64,000 bases of DNA from NCBI RefSeq assembly GCF_000819805.1, contig NZ_CDCE01000031.1, positions 62,001-126,000 on the forward strand. The letters run 5' to 3'. Under the pieces are notes generated by a model. It was not told the origin of the DNA and ran no database searches. It saw only the letters and a program-made list of their open reading frames with translations. Below, piece by piece: positions 8,647 to 20,802 of this stretch. Position 1 is the first letter of the stretch. The number at the start of each line of letters is the position of its first letter. Source of the DNA: Aeromonas diversa CDC 2478-85 (GTDB lineage Bacteria; Pseudomonadota; Gammaproteobacteria; Enterobacterales; Aeromonadaceae). A program made the position numbers and the translations under genes.

Positions 8647-9126
8647 TCAGGCTTTCTCTTCGGTCAGTGCCCGGACCGTCAAGACCGGGGCGGCGTCGAT
8701 ATCGCTCGCATTCATCATGCTCGAGATGCGCTGGAGCGACGAGAGCAGCAGGGTCTGCTCCCACTCCTCGAGGGACTGGAAGCGCTGGATAAAGCTCTCC
8801 TGTAGCGGGGTGGGAGCATCGCTCAGTATGGTTCGGCCCGCCTCGGTCAGGCTGGCGTGAACCTTGCGCTTGTCGCTGTCGCTGCGCAGCCTCACCACCA
8901 ACCCCCGGCTCTCGAGCCGGTCCATGATGGTGGTGGCGGTCGCCTGGCTCATGTTGGTGTGGTCAGCCAGTTGACGCATGGAGGCGTTTCCCAGCTGTTC
9001 GACTCCTTTGAGCAGAAAGAGTTGGGGGGCGGTCAGGCCGGCCTCCTTGATGAGTCGCTTGGAGTGCAGATCGATGGCACGGATGATCTGGCGCAGTGCG
9101 ACCAGGAGCTCGTCATGTCTTTCCAA
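8647..9126 (-). CDS. MarR family regulator, possibly CosR-like
   Basis: A 159-residue winged-helix protein of the MarR family. Seen: helix-turn-helix MRQLADHTNMSQATATTIMDRLESRGLV and the wing with LRSDSDKRKVHASLTEAGR. The start is a TTG codon at 9126; an in-frame stop lies only six codons further up and no ATG is available, so a rare start is likely. It is divergent from an unknown gene and a BCCT transporter, as are the CosR/EctR regulators that repress compatible-solute genes at low salt in Vibrio and halophiles. That functional assignment is inference from context. A near-perfect inverted repeat (9191-9224) lies in the intergenic region. Confidence 0.85.
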   Translation of the reverse strand: MERHDELLVALRQIIRAIDLHSKRLIKEAGLTAPQLFLLKGVEQLGNASMRQLADHTNMSQATATTIMDRLESRGLVVRLRSDSDKRKVHASLTEAGRTILSDAPTPLQESFIQRFQSLEEWEQTLLLSSLQRISSMMNASDIDAAPVLTVRALTEEKA

Positions 9127-9190
9127 TGGGGGTCGTCCGGATCAGGAAGGAAGCGGCGCATTTTCCTCCGACCCGAGCGCCTGGTCAATA

Positions 9191-9224
9191 ATACTTTGAG
9201 CTAAAAGCTTTCTGTTCGAAGTAT
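9191..9224. promoter_or_regulatory. Inverted repeat upstream of MarR/BCCT locus
   Basis: ATACTTTGA (9191-9199) and TCGAAGTAT (9216-9224) form arms that match at eight of nine bases, with the inner AGCTAAAAGCT also self-complementary. Placed between divergent genes, it could be the operator of the MarR protein. No published motif was matched. Confidence 0.4.
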
Positions 9225-9280
9225 GTTGTGCTAGTTTATGCCTCTTTTTTCCACAAAAGTCGTTCACAAGGAGGCAAAAC

Positions 9281-9808
9281 ATGGCACAGGAGATCGACAT
9301 CAAGGCCCTGGTTTCTGAGCTCAGAGTGGTGCGAGTTCGCTATGAACTCCCTGATACATCAGCCTTTGTCCGTTATCAGCCCGCCTATGACGAAGACCCG
9401 AACAATCTTAAGGTGCATCACTACGATGGCGAATTGCCCCTCTCCTGCAGCGAGACTGGTACTTTCAACCTAAAGGAGTTGGTCAACGAGCTGCGTTACG
9501 CCTACATCCTGGTGCACCTCTTCCCGAGCGAGAGCGCCATGCACTTCTACCTCTCCGGCCTCGACAACGGCCTGGCCCAGCTCGAGTTCATCGGCGGCAG
9601 CTACGACTTCAACCGCCTCTGGATCACCAGCGGGGTCTCCAACGTCGGCGTGCCCATGGCGATCTTCCTCGGCAAGCGCCACGCGGTGAACGGCCAGCCC
9701 TCGGTGACCCTGGTGGATCACCGGACGCATCCGGTCGGCCAGCTGGTCTATCGCGCCATTGGCGGGGCCGGTGAGCACGTGGGTGAAGAATTCTTCAATC
9801 AGGACTAA
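9281..9808 (+). CDS. Unrecognised protein upstream of BCCT transporter
   Basis: A 175-residue soluble, acidic protein that I do not recognise. It has no signal peptide, membrane segment or known nucleotide-binding motif. Composition suggests a mixed alpha/beta fold: an N-terminal part with RVVRVRYELPDTSAFVRY, a segment LKELVNELRYAYILVHLFP, then a Gly/Val-rich C-terminal half (GVSNVGVPMAIFLGKR, GGAGEHVGEEF). It has a very strong ribosome site (AAGGAGG seven bases before the ATG) and its stop is only nine bases from the transporter's ATG, so it is almost certainly co-expressed with it. A regulatory or accessory role in osmolyte uptake is inferred only. Confidence 0.85.
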   Translation: MAQEIDIKALVSELRVVRVRYELPDTSAFVRYQPAYDEDPNNLKVHHYDGELPLSCSETGTFNLKELVNELRYAYILVHLFPSESAMHFYLSGLDNGLAQLEFIGGSYDFNRLWITSGVSNVGVPMAIFLGKRHAVNGQPSVTLVDHRTHPVGQLVYRAIGGAGEHVGEEFFNQD

Positions 9809-9817
9809 GGAGGGCGG

Positions 9818-11416
9818 ATGCGAGCGACACAAGGCTTCTTCAAGGGGCTTAACCCCACTATGGCGGTCACGGCGTTGACCGTGGTCACCCTGTTTTTGCT
9901 GTTCGGCGTATTCGATCCGGACACGGCGGGGGCCTGGTTCACCGGCGCCAAGGACACCATCATTGCCGGCTTCAAGTGGTACTACATTCTGGTGGTCGCC
10001 CTGTTCCTGTTCTTCGCCATCTATCTGATGTTCAGCCGCTTTGGTAGCATCAAGCTGGGTGACGACGATCAGGAACCGGAGTTCGGCTACTTCTCCTGGT
10101 TTGCCATGCTGTTCAGCGCCGGCATGGGCATTGGCCTGGTGTTCTGGAGCATCGCCGAGCCCATCTACCACCTGCAGGCCAATCCCTTCATCAAGGAGGG
10201 GATGACCCCGGAGGCGGCCCAGGTGGCGATGCGCCTCACCTTCTTCCACTGGGGTCTGCACCCCTGGGCCATCTATGTGATCGTCGGCCTGTCGCTGGCG
10301 TTCTTCAGCTACCGGCGCAAGCTGCCGCTGGCGATTCGCTCCGTGCTCTACCCCCTGCTCAAGGAGCGCATCTACGGCTTCTGGGGCCACGCCGCCGACG
10401 TGCTGGCGGTGTTTGGCACCGTGTTCGGGGTCGCCACCTCCCTCGGCCTCGGGGTTGCCCAGATGAACACCGGCCTCAACCAGATGCTGGGGCTTGAGGT
10501 CTCCCAGAGCAATCAGCTGTGGCTCATCGGCATCATCAGCGTGATCGCCACCCTGTCGGCCATCTCAGGGGTGGGGCGCGGGGTGAAGATCCTCTCCGAG
10601 CTCAACGTCTGGCTGAGCTTCTTCATCCTGGTGCTGTTCCTCGCCATGGGGCCGACCACCTACATCCTCAACGCCTATGTGCAAAACATCGGTGACTACC
10701 TGCAGAACATCATCCGCCTGAGCTTCTGGACCAACACCGAAGCCAACGGCACCTCGGCCTGGCAGTCGGCCTGGACCGCCTTCTACTGGGGCTGGTGGAT
10801 CGCCTGGGCACCCTTTGTCGGCATGTTTATCGCCCGCATATCCAAGGGGCGGACCATTCGTGAGTTCGTGCTCGGGGTGCTGCTGGTGCCCTCCCTGCTT
10901 GGCATGCTGTGGCTCACCGTGTTCGGCGGCAGTGCCATGAACCTGGAGCTGTTCGGCCCGGGCGGCGTGGCGACGGCGGTCAACAATGACGTCACCCTTG
11001 CCCTCTACAAGACGGTCGATCTGATGGATTGGGGCGCGATTGGGCTGATTGCCAAGGGGGTGCTGACCCTGCTCATCTGCACCTACTTCATCACCTCCAG
11101 TGACTCGGGCACCCTGGTCATCACCACCCTGCTCTCTATCGGGGATCAGGACCCCCCTGTGCTGCATCGCGCCGTGTGGGGGCTGGGTCAGGGACTGGTG
11201 GCCGCCATTTTGCTCATCTCCGGTGGGCTGGCCGCCTTGCAGGCGGCCAGCATCATAGCCGCGCTCCCCTTCTCGGTGATCATGCTGGCCATGTGCTATT
11301 CGCTGATGCTGGGCCTCAAGCGCGAGAGTCAACGCCAGCTGGAATACCGCCAGCACCTCAAACGTCAGGGGGGCGTGCCGCACCTCAACCTGGTGGATCG
11401 CATCGGTCCGGCCTAA
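9818..11416 (+). CDS. BCCT family betaine/choline transporter
   Basis: A 532-residue inner-membrane transporter of the betaine-choline-carnitine family, with about twelve helices. Seen: the unwound-helix glycine stretch FSAGMGIGLVFWSIAEP (GMGIG is the form typical of Na+-coupled betaine carriers), the FHWGLHPW block, and the aromatic box/amphipathic helix signature WTAFYWGWWIAWAPFVGMFIARISKGRTIREF. Both termini are short, so the long osmosensing tail of BetP is absent. Most likely an OpuD-like glycine betaine importer for osmoprotection; choline or carnitine cannot be excluded. TAAGGAGG precedes the ATG and overlaps the stop of the preceding unknown gene. Confidence 0.92.
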   Translation: MRATQGFFKGLNPTMAVTALTVVTLFLLFGVFDPDTAGAWFTGAKDTIIAGFKWYYILVVALFLFFAIYLMFSRFGSIKLGDDDQEPEFGYFSWFAMLFSAGMGIGLVFWSIAEPIYHLQANPFIKEGMTPEAAQVAMRLTFFHWGLHPWAIYVIVGLSLAFFSYRRKLPLAIRSVLYPLLKERIYGFWGHAADVLAVFGTVFGVATSLGLGVAQMNTGLNQMLGLEVSQSNQLWLIGIISVIATLSAISGVGRGVKILSELNVWLSFFILVLFLAMGPTTYILNAYVQNIGDYLQNIIRLSFWTNTEANGTSAWQSAWTAFYWGWWIAWAPFVGMFIARISKGRTIREFVLGVLLVPSLLGMLWLTVFGGSAMNLELFGPGGVATAVNNDVTLALYKTVDLMDWGAIGLIAKGVLTLLICTYFITSSDSGTLVITTLLSIGDQDPPVLHRAVWGLGQGLVAAILLISGGLAALQAASIIAALPFSVIMLAMCYSLMLGLKRESQRQLEYRQHLKRQGGVPHLNLVDRIGPA

Positions 11417-11430
11417 GCGTCGGCCAATGC

Positions 11431-11460
11431 AAAGGGGAACCTCGCGGTTCCCCTTTTTTC
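11431..11460. terminator. Terminator between BCCT gene and mutS
   Basis: Stem AAAGGGGAACC / GGTTCCCCTTT with a TCGC loop and a T6 run on the plus strand, lying between two convergent genes. Confidence 0.92.
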
Positions 11461-11467
11461 ATGGCTG

Positions 11468-14047
11468 TCAGACCAGCTGTTTGAGGCGATAGAGCAGATC
11501 GAGCGCCTGGCGTGGGGTGAGCTCGTCGGGGCGGATCCCCTCCAGCTCCTCCACTACCGGGTGGGGCAGGGGAGTGGGCAGGGGACGCGCGGTGGCACGT
11601 TCTGCCGGCGGGGTATGGGCACCGCTCTCGAGCTCGGCCAGCTTGTGGCGCGCCTGGTGGATGACGCTTTTGGGCACCCCGGCCAGGGCCGCCACCTGCA
11701 GGCCGTAGGAGCGACTGGCCGCGCCCTCTTGTACCGCGTGCATAAAGGCGATGGTGTCGCCGTGCTCGACTGCATCCAGGTGGACGTTGGCCAGCCCCTC
11801 GAGCAGCTCCGGCAGCCGGGTCATCTCGAAGTAGTGGGTGGCAAACAGGGTGTAGGCGCCGATTTTGCTTGCCAGCTGCTCGGCGCAAGCCCAGGCCAGC
11901 GACAGGCCGTCGTAGGTGCTGGTGCCGCGGCCGATCTCGTCCATCAACACCAGGCTCTGGGCGGTGGCGTTGTTGAGGATGTTGGCGGTCTCGGTCATCT
12001 CCACCATGAAGGTAGAGCGGCCCGAGGCCAGATCATCCGACGCCCCGATCCGGGTGAAGATGCGATCGATGGGGCCGATCACCGCCCGCTCGGCCGGGAC
12101 GAAGGCGCCGATATGGGCCAGCAGCACGATGAGGGCCGTCTGGCGCATGTAGGTGGACTTACCGCCCATGTTGGGGCCTGTGATGATCAGCATGCGGCGG
12201 GCGCGGTGCAGGGTGATGGGGTTGGCGATAAAGGGATCGCTCATCACCTGCTCCACGACCGGGTGGCGCCCCCCCTCGATCTCGATGCGATCCTCGTGGA
12301 TCAGCTCGGGGCAGCAGTAGTTCAGGGTCTCGGCGCGCTCGGCCAGGTTGCCGAGTACGTCCAGCTCGGCCAGGGCGGCGGCGGACTCCTGCAGCTCGGC
12401 CAGGTGCGGCAGCAGTTGATCGAGCAGCTCCTCGTAGAGGCGCTTCTCCAGCGCCAGTGCCTGGGCCTGGGCGGTGAGCACCCGGTCTTCGTATTTTTTC
12501 AGCTCGTCGATGATGTAGCGCTCGTTGTTCTTGAGCGTCTGACGGCGGATGTAATGGGCCGGCACCAGGTGGCTGTTGGCGCGGCTCACCTCGATGTAGA
12601 AGCCGTGCACCTTGTTGTAGCCCACCTTGAGGGTGCTGATGCCGGTGAGGGCCTTCTCGCGCTCCTCGATGCGGGCCAGGCTGGCGGTGGCGCCGTTGGC
12701 CAGGTCGCGCAACTCGTCGAGCTCGGCGTGGTAGCCGTCGTTGATGACGCCGCCGTCGCGGATCACCACGGGCGGGTTCTCCATCACGGCACGCTCGAGC
12801 AGATCGCGCAGCTCCGGGAAGGTGCTGGCGCGCTCCGCCAGCCGCTGCAGCGCCTCGTGCTCGCTGCCCGCCAGCAGTTGCTGGATCTGGGGCAGCTGGC
12901 CGAAGGCCTGGCGCAGCCGCGTGAGATCGCGCGGACGGGCCGAGCGCAGTGCCAGGCGTGCCAGCACCCGCTCCACGTCACCCACCTGGCGCAGCATCTC
13001 GGCCAGCTCGTCATAGAGGTTCTGGTCGATGAGTTCCTTGATGGTGCACTGGCGCCCGGTGAGGATCACCCGATCGCGGATGGGCTGGTGCAGCCAGCGC
13101 TTGAGCAGGCGGCTGCCCATGGGGGTGGCGGTGCGATCCAGCACGTCGGCCAGGGTGTTGTCGTGGCCACCGGCCAGGTTCTGGGTCAGCTCCAGATTGC
13201 GGCGGGTGGCCGCATCCATGATGACGGCGTGATCCGGCTGCTCCAGGCGCACCCCGCGGATATGGGGCAGGGCGGTGCGCTGGGTGTCTTTCACATACTG
13301 CAGCAGGCAGCCGGCGGCGCACAGGGCGGTCTCGCTCTGGTCGACGCCAAAGCCCACCAGATCCTGGGTGCCAAACTGCTGGCACAGCAGCTTGCGGGCG
13401 GTGCCAATCTCGAACTCCCACTCGGGGCGGCGGCGCAGGCCGCGGCGCCCTTCGATGTGGCGCAGGAACTCGAACGACTCGGGGTAGAGCAGCTCGGCCG
13501 GGTTGGTGCGCTGCAGCTCGGCCAGCAGTGTCTCTTCCTTGGCGAACTGGTTGATGAAGAAGCGGCCCGAGCCGATGTCCAGGGTGCCGTAGCCGAACAG
13601 GCGCCCATCGTGATAGACGGCGGCGATCAGGTTGTCCTGCCGCTCGGTGAGCAGCGCCTCGTCGGAGACGGTGCCGGGCGTCACGATGCGGATCACCTTG
13701 CGCTCCACCGGTCCCTTGCTGGTGGCCGGATCGCCGACCTGCTCGCAGATGGCGGCGGATTCGCCGAGTTGCACCAGCTTGGCCAGATACCCTTCGATGG
13801 CGTGATAGGGCACGCCTGCCATGGGAATGGGGGTACCGGCGGACTGGCCGCGCTTGGTCAATGAGATGTCGAGCAGTTGGGAAGCCTTGCGGGCGTCATC
13901 GTAGAACAGCTCATAGAAGTCACCCATGCGGTAGAACAGCAGGATCTCTGGGTTCTCTGCCTTGAGTGTCAGATACTGTTGCATCATGGGGGTGTGCTGG
14001 CTCAGGGCCGCCGACGGGGCACTGAGAGCGAAGTCGAGTTCGGTCAT
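11468..14047 (-). CDS. mutS: DNA mismatch repair protein MutS
   Basis: An 859-residue mismatch sensor. Seen: the N-terminal mismatch-binding domain with the F-x-E motif in [17 protein letters not shown], the connector and lever regions, and the C-terminal ABC-type ATPase with Walker [16 protein letters not shown], signature-side block [16 protein letters not shown], Walker [17 protein letters not shown] and the ATHYFEM block. The open frame is longer, but the true start is [12 protein letters not shown]; of two in-frame ATGs (14053 and 14047) the second has GGA at a proper six-base spacing. It works with MutL and MutH and, in Dam-methylating bacteria, uses GATC hemimethylation; dam is in this window at 50703. 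Confidence 0.97.
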   Translation of the reverse strand: MTELDFALSAPSAALSQHTPMMQQYLTLKAENPEILLFYRMGDFYELFYDDARKASQLLDISLTKRGQSAGTPIPMAGVPYHAIEGYLAKLVQLGESAAICEQVGDPATSKGPVERKVIRIVTPGTVSDEALLTERQDNLIAAVYHDGRLFGYGTLDIGSGRFFINQFAKEETLLAELQRTNPAELLYPESFEFLRHIEGRRGLRRRPEWEFEIGTARKLLCQQFGTQDLVGFGVDQSETALCAAGCLLQYVKDTQRTALPHIRGVRLEQPDHAVIMDAATRRNLELTQNLAGGHDNTLADVLDRTATPMGSRLLKRWLHQPIRDRVILTGRQCTIKELIDQNLYDELAEMLRQVGDVERVLARLALRSARPRDLTRLRQAFGQLPQIQQLLAGSEHEALQRLAERASTFPELRDLLERAVMENPPVVIRDGGVINDGYHAELDELRDLANGATASLARIEEREKALTGISTLKVGYNKVHGFYIEVSRANSHLVPAHYIRRQTLKNNERYIIDELKKYEDRVLTAQAQALALEKRLYEELLDQLLPHLAELQESAAALAELDVLGNLAERAETLNYCCPELIHEDRIEIEGGRHPVVEQVMSDPFIANPITLHRARRMLIITGPNMGGKSTYMRQTALIVLLAHIGAFVPAERAVIGPIDRIFTRIGASDDLASGRSTFMVEMTETANILNNATAQSLVLMDEIGRGTSTYDGLSLAWACAEQLASKIGAYTLFATHYFEMTRLPELLEGLANVHLDAVEHGDTIAFMHAVQEGAASRSYGLQVAALAGVPKSVIHQARHKLAELESGAHTPPAERATARPLPTPLPHPVVEELEGIRPDELTPRQALDLLYRLKQLV

Positions 14048-14155
14048 GGTCATTCCAGAAGGGGGGCGTTGGCCAATGGCGGCTATTCTATGTTGCCTCG
14101 CCATCGGTTGCGACCCTGATCCATAATGGCCCCTCGGCCAAGGGAGGAAAGCACC

Positions 14156-14668
14156 ATGCATCAGCAGCAACACAACCTGGATCTGGCGGCCCGCCTGGGG
14201 GATGCCTTGCAGCGTCAGGGACTCTGGGTGGCGACGGCCGAGTCCTGTACCGGTGGCGGCATCGCCACCGCCATCACCGAGATCGCCGGCAGTTCGGGCT
14301 GGTTCGATCGCAGCTTCGTCACCTATACCAACGAGGCCAAGCAGGAGATGCTGGGGGTGGCCGCCACCACGCTGGGCGATTACGGCGCGGTCAGCGAGGC
14401 TGTGGTGCTGGAGATGGTCCGCGGCACCTTGGCTCACTCCCGGGCCGATCTGGCGGTGGCGGTGAGCGGCATCGCCGGCCCCGGTGGTGGCAGTGAGCTC
14501 AAGCCGGTCGGCACCGTCTGGTTCGCCTGGGCCTGCCGCGATGGCCGTGCCGAGGCACTGCTGGCCCGCTTTGACGGGGATCGTCACGCGGTGCGTCAGC
14601 AGGCGGTCGGTCAGGCCCTGTCGGGTCTGCTGGCGCTCGCCACCCAAAATAGACTTGATACTGTATGA
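14156..14668 (+). CDS. pncC: Nicotinamide-nucleotide amidase PncC
   Basis: A 170-residue single-domain CinA C-terminal protein that deamidates NMN to NaMN in pyridine nucleotide recycling. Seen: the family block [23 protein letters not shown] with the catalytic serine, [19 protein letters not shown], and the [11 protein letters not shown] loop. GGAGG lies about ten bases before the ATG. It is upstream of recA in the same order as in E. coli (ygaD-recA), and the recA LexA box overlaps its last codons and stop. Confidence 0.94.
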   Translation: MHQQQHNLDLAARLGDALQRQGLWVATAESCTGGGIATAITEIAGSSGWFDRSFVTYTNEAKQEMLGVAATTLGDYGAVSEAVVLEMVRGTLAHSRADLAVAVSGIAGPGGGSELKPVGTVWFAWACRDGRAEALLARFDGDRHAVRQQAVGQALSGLLALATQNRLDTV

Positions 14669-14678
14669 ATAGACAGTA
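14659..14678 (+). promoter_or_regulatory. LexA (SOS) box of recA
   Basis: CTGTATGAATAGACAG (14661-14676) fits CTGT-N8-ACAG exactly, and flanking bases extend the dyad to TACTG...CAGTA. It lies 50 bases before the recA start and contains the pncC stop codon at 14666-14668, so operator and coding sequence are shared. Confidence 0.93.
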
Positions 14679-14727
14679 TACTTGTCCCAACTTTCCCATT
14701 ACCTCATGACGTCCAGCGGAGATAGGC

Positions 14728-15786
14728 ATGGATCAGAACAAGCAGAAGGCACTGGCGGCAGCGCTGGGCCAGATTGAGAAGCAGTTTGGCAAGGGCTCCA
14801 TCATGCGTCTGGGCGACTCCCAGACCATGGACATCGAAGCCATCTCCACCGGTTCCCTCTCCCTGGACATCGCCCTGGGTATCGGTGGTCTGCCGTGTGG
14901 TCGTATCGTCGAAATCTACGGTCCGGAGTCTTCCGGTAAGACCACTCTGACCCTGCAGGTGATCGCCGAGGCCCAGAAGATGGGCAAGACCTGTGCCTTC
15001 GTGGACGCCGAACACGCCCTGGATCCTGTCTATGCCGCCAAACTGGGCGTCAACGTGGATGATCTGCTGGTTTCCCAGCCGGATACCGGTGAGCAGGCCC
15101 TGGAGATCTGCGACATGCTGGTGCGCTCCGGCGCGGTGGACGTCATTATCGTCGATTCCGTGGCGGCCCTGACCCCGAAGGCGGAAATCGAGGGTGAGAT
15201 GGGGGATTCCCACGTCGGTCTGCAGGCCCGTCTGATGTCCCAGGCCCTGCGTAAGCTGACTGCCAACATCAAGAATGCCAACTGCCTGTGCATCTTCATC
15301 AACCAGATCCGGATGAAGATCGGCGTCATGTTTGGTAACCCCGAGACCACCACAGGTGGTAACGCCCTGAAGTTCTACGCCTCCGTGCGTCTGGACATTC
15401 GCCGCACCGGCGCCATCAAGGATGGCGAAGAGGTGGTGGGTAACGAGACCCGCGTCAAGGTGGTCAAGAACAAGGTGGCCCCCCCCTTCAAGCAGGCCGA
15501 GTTCCAGATCATGTACGGTGCCGGTATTTCCAAAGAAGGCGAGTTGGTGGATCTCGGCGTCAAGCACAAGCTGATCGAGAAATCCGGTGCCTGGTACAGC
15601 TACAACGGCGAGAAGATCGGCCAGGGCAAGGCCAACGTCATGAAGCTGCTGGTTGAGAACAAGGCGCTGGCCGGCGAGCTTGAGGCCAAGCTGCGCGAAT
15701 TGCTGCTGAGTGGTGAGCACCAGGCCGGCGAGGCCAAGGCCGGTGACGAAGAGGAACTCTTCGACGAGCAAGAGCAGGAATTCTAA
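14728..15786 (+). CDS. recA: Recombinase RecA
   Basis: A 352-residue recombinase that forms filaments on single-stranded DNA, drives strand exchange and stimulates LexA self-cleavage. Seen: Walker A GPESSGKT at 65-72, the Walker B region ([12 protein letters not shown]), loop L2 ([23 protein letters not shown]) and the acidic C-terminal tail ([12 protein letters not shown]) that tunes DNA binding. GGAGATAGGC before the ATG supplies the ribosome site. A LexA box is upstream and a strong hairpin separates it from recX, the usual way recA stays far more abundant than RecX. Confidence 0.99.
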   Translation: MDQNKQKALAAALGQIEKQFGKGSIMRLGDSQTMDIEAISTGSLSLDIALGIGGLPCGRIVEIYGPESSGKTTLTLQVIAEAQKMGKTCAFVDAEHALDPVYAAKLGVNVDDLLVSQPDTGEQALEICDMLVRSGAVDVIIVDSVAALTPKAEIEGEMGDSHVGLQARLMSQALRKLTANIKNANCLCIFINQIRMKIGVMFGNPETTTGGNALKFYASVRLDIRRTGAIKDGEEVVGNETRVKVVKNKVAPPFKQAEFQIMYGAGISKEGELVDLGVKHKLIEKSGAWYSYNGEKIGQGKANVMKLLVENKALAGELEAKLRELLLSGEHQAGEAKAGDEEELFDEQEQEF

Positions 15787-15792
15787 GTTGAG

Positions 15793-15824
15793 CAGGCCGG
15801 GATCATCCCGGCCTGATTGTTTTT
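15793..15824 (+). terminator. recA terminator/attenuator before recX
   Basis: An 11-base perfect stem (CAGGCCGGGAT, 15793-15803; ATCCCGGCCTG, 15805-15815) followed by ATTGTTTTT. The first recX ATG (15825) comes immediately after the T-run, so recX is probably expressed by readthrough. Confidence 0.9.
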
Positions 15825-16307
15825 ATGCACGAAGAGAATGAGAAGAGCCTGACCGAGGCGATGAACTTCGCCATGCGTAGCCTGGCCAGCAAGGAGAGCG
15901 GCGAGCGTGAGCTGGCCGAGCGCCTGCTGCGCCAGGGGGTGGACGAGACGATGGCCGCCGAAGTGGTGGCCCGTTGTAAAGCGAGCGGCTGGGTCGACGA
16001 TGCCCGCTATGCCGGTATGCTGGTGCGCTCTCTGGCCCGGCGCCACTATGGACCCCAGAAGGTACGCTTCGAACTCAGGCGCAAGGGGATCACAGGGGGG
16101 CAGGCCGAGGCCGCACTGGACGCAGAGGATATCGACTGGTTCACCCTGGCCGCCGAGTGGCTGGCGCGCAAGGGGGCGGGCGCTGACCTCGCGGATCCCA
16201 GGATGCGGGCCAAGCTGACCCGTGCCCTGCTAGGGCGGGGGTTTGCCCAGGATCAGGTGCGTCACGCCCTCGAAGAACTCAAGGCGGGCCAGCAGCAAGA
16301 CGAGTGA
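15825..16307 (+). CDS. recX: RecA regulator RecX
   Basis: A 160-residue protein that caps or destabilises RecA filaments. It is made of the three-helix repeats of the family: [21 protein letters not shown], then [36 protein letters not shown] and [16 protein letters not shown]. The start is uncertain. The ATG at 15825 follows directly on the recA terminator and has no obvious ribosome site; the ATG at 15861 has GAGG, but only two bases away. Its place after recA supports the call strongly. Confidence 0.92.
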   Translation: MHEENEKSLTEAMNFAMRSLASKESGERELAERLLRQGVDETMAAEVVARCKASGWVDDARYAGMLVRSLARRHYGPQKVRFELRRKGITGGQAEAALDAEDIDWFTLAAEWLARKGAGADLADPRMRAKLTRALLGRGFAQDQVRHALEELKAGQQQDE

Positions 16308-16313
16308 GACAGA

Positions 16314-16350
16314 CAGGCCCCGGTGTAAACGCGCCGGGGCCTGTTTTTTC
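16314..16350 (+). terminator. Terminator after recX
   Basis: Stem CAGGCCCCGG / CCGGGGCCTG around a TGTAAACGCG loop, followed by T6. It lies between recX and the alaS promoter region. Confidence 0.92.
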
Positions 16351-16443
16351 ACCCGTGGCGGGCCCCGTCTGTTTTACTTTACGAGGCAGAAAACATACAT
16401 TATTGCGGTCAAAAGTCCGTTTACGTATCTAGCAGGATTTTCC

Positions 16444-19068
<2,625 letters not shown>

Positions 19069-19084
19069 CAGGGCAAGGTGAACC

Positions 19085-20323
19085 GTGGCACTCTATGTTC
19101 AGAAATTCGGTGGCACCTCGGTCGGCTCTCTGGAGCGGATCGAGGCGGTTGCCGAGCGGGTCAAGCTGACCCGCGCCCAAGGACACGACGTGGTGGTGGT
19201 TGTCTCCGCCATGTCGGGCGAGACCAACCGGTTGCTGGGCATGGCCCAGCAACTGGATCCCGATGCGGATCGCCGCGAGGTAGATGTACTCATCTCGACC
19301 GGTGAGCAGGTCACCATAGCGCTGCTGGCTATCGCGCTGAATCAGCGCGGTTGTCCGGCCGTCTCCATGACCGGCGATCAGGTGCGGATCCACACCGATT
19401 CGGCCTATGGCAAGGCGCGTATCACCCATATCGATACGGACCCGGTACGTGCCCAGCTCGATGCTGGCAAGGTGGTGGTGATCGCCGGCTTCCAGGGCCG
19501 TGATGAGCACAACGCCATCACGACCCTGGGACGGGGAGGCTCCGACACCACTGCGGTGGCGGTCGCGGCCGCCATCAAGGCGGATGAGTGCCAGATCTTT
19601 ACCGATGTGGACGGGGTCTACACCACGGATCCTCGCATCGAGCCAAAGGCCAGACGCCTTGCTACCATCACCTTCGAGGAGATGTTGGAGATGGCGAGCC
19701 TGGGGGCCAAGGTCTTGCAGATTCGTTCGGTGGAGTTTGCCGGTAAGTACCGGGTACCGCTTCGGGTGCTGTCGAGCTTTACTGACGGGGAAGGAACCCT
19801 CATCACATACGGAGGTGAACGGATGGAAGCACCCCTAGTTTCCGGGATTGCGTTCAATCGCAACGAGGCCAGCCTGACCATACTTGGTGTGCCCGACAAG
19901 CCCACCGTCGCGGCCAGGATCCTGGGGCCGATCAGCGACGCCAACATCGACGTCGATATGATCGTTCAGAATTCGTTGGGCGATGGCAGTGCAGATTTTA
20001 CTTTCACGGTGAACCGGGATGACTACCGGCGTGCTCGTGCCCTGTTGGAAGCCACGGCCACCGAGCTGGGAGCTTCCTGCGTGCAGGGTAATGAGGCGAT
20101 CGCCAAGGTCTCCATCGTGGGCGTCGGCATGTGGAACCATCCCGGGGTGGCCCGGACCATGTTCCGTGTGCTGGGCGAGAACGGCATCAACATGCAGCTC
20201 ATCTCCACCTCCGAGATCAAGATTTCGGTGGTCGTGGATGAGAAGTATCTGGAGCTGGCGGTGCGGGCACTACACGATGCCTTTGAGCTCGATCATGAGC
20301 CGCATGAGCAGCCCATGGGGTGA
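19085..20323 (+). CDS. lysC: Aspartate kinase (monofunctional)
   Basis: A 412-residue aspartokinase catalysing the first step toward Lys, Met, Thr and diaminopimelate. Seen: KFGGTSVGS at the N-terminus, the kinase block GRGGSDTTAVAVAAAI, TDVDGVYTTDPR, and two C-terminal ACT domains (EASLTILGVPDKP; KVSIVGVGMWNHPGVA and NGINMQLISTSEIKISVVV) for feedback control. There is no homoserine dehydrogenase part. The start is GTG at 19085. The alaS-lysC-csrA order is common in Gammaproteobacteria that have this Pseudomonas-like single-domain enzyme. Confidence 0.95.
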   Translation: MALYVQKFGGTSVGSLERIEAVAERVKLTRAQGHDVVVVVSAMSGETNRLLGMAQQLDPDADRREVDVLISTGEQVTIALLAIALNQRGCPAVSMTGDQVRIHTDSAYGKARITHIDTDPVRAQLDAGKVVVIAGFQGRDEHNAITTLGRGGSDTTAVAVAAAIKADECQIFTDVDGVYTTDPRIEPKARRLATITFEEMLEMASLGAKVLQIRSVEFAGKYRVPLRVLSSFTDGEGTLITYGGERMEAPLVSGIAFNRNEASLTILGVPDKPTVAARILGPISDANIDVDMIVQNSLGDGSADFTFTVNRDDYRRARALLEATATELGASCVQGNEAIAKVSIVGVGMWNHPGVARTMFRVLGENGINMQLISTSEIKISVVVDEKYLELAVRALHDAFELDHEPHEQPMG

Positions 20324-20348
20324 TTCCCGGGTGAGTTAGTTTCAATCA

Positions 20349-20378
20349 TTTACTATTTTGGCCAGTTTGTTGGATAAT
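20349..20378 (+). promoter_or_regulatory. Possible csrA promoter
   Basis: TTTACT (20349-20354), an 18-base spacer and GATAAT (20373-20378) resemble sigma-70 elements in the 102-base gap between lysC and csrA. Read by eye only; other csrA promoters may lie inside lysC. Confidence 0.45.
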
Positions 20379-20425
20379 GGCTTCAACAGATTGGCTAAAA
20401 AATGACAGGATACAGGAGCAAGCGA

Positions 20426-20614
20426 ATGCTGATTTTGACTCGTCGTGTTGGTGAAACCCTGATGATCGGTGACGAAGTGACCGTGACCGTGTTGGGTGTG
20501 AAGGGCAACCAGGTACGTATCGGCGTGAACGCCCCGAAGGAGGTCTCCGTTCACCGTGAGGAGATCTACCAGCGCATTCAGGCAGAGAAAGAGCCGGGGC
20601 AATCCGGTTACTGA
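20426..20614 (+). CDS. csrA: Carbon storage regulator CsrA
   Basis: A 62-residue RNA-binding global regulator that binds GGA motifs in mRNA leaders and controls carbon flow, motility and biofilm. It starts [20 protein letters not shown] and has the conserved core [22 protein letters not shown], including the RNA-contacting Arg residues near the N-terminus and at VHREE. AGGAG lies eight bases before the ATG. Followed by a terminator, then by the Ser/Arg tRNA cluster, the same order as E. coli csrA-serV-argVYZQ. Confidence 0.98.
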   Translation: MLILTRRVGETLMIGDEVTVTVLGVKGNQVRIGVNAPKEVSVHREEIYQRIQAEKEPGQSGY

Positions 20615-20617
20615 GAA

Positions 20618-20645
20618 AGAGGCGACCCGGGGGTCGCCTTTTGTT
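20618..20645 (+). terminator. csrA terminator
   Basis: Stem AGGCGACCC / GGGTCGCCT followed by a TTTGTTTT run. Confidence 0.9.
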
Positions 20646-20761
20646 TTCTTGGGGTGTCCCCATGAAAACATGGGTAGAAGGGGTCATGTGGGTGATTTTG
20701 TGTGAAATTCCCACACTTTGACCGGTTAGTGACCGAACAAACTGTTTTGTCGAAAAAAAGT

Positions 20762-20789
20762 TTGACTAATCTGCCCTGTGAAGTAATAT
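20762..20789 (+). promoter_or_regulatory. Promoter of the Ser/Arg tRNA cluster
   Basis: TTGACT (20762-20767), 16-base spacer, TAATAT (20784-20789), followed by a GC-rich discriminator (CTGGCCCCGC). The strong boxes and GC-rich discriminator are typical of stringently controlled stable-RNA promoters. Confidence 0.7.
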
Positions 20790-20802
20790 CTGGCCCCGCA
20801 AC

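Noticed and set aside
11561..13864. A 767-codon open frame on the plus strand across mutS
   Set aside because: It is the antisense of mutS; its composition (Gln, His, Gly, Ala, Leu rich, few family motifs) is the usual shadow in GC-rich DNA.
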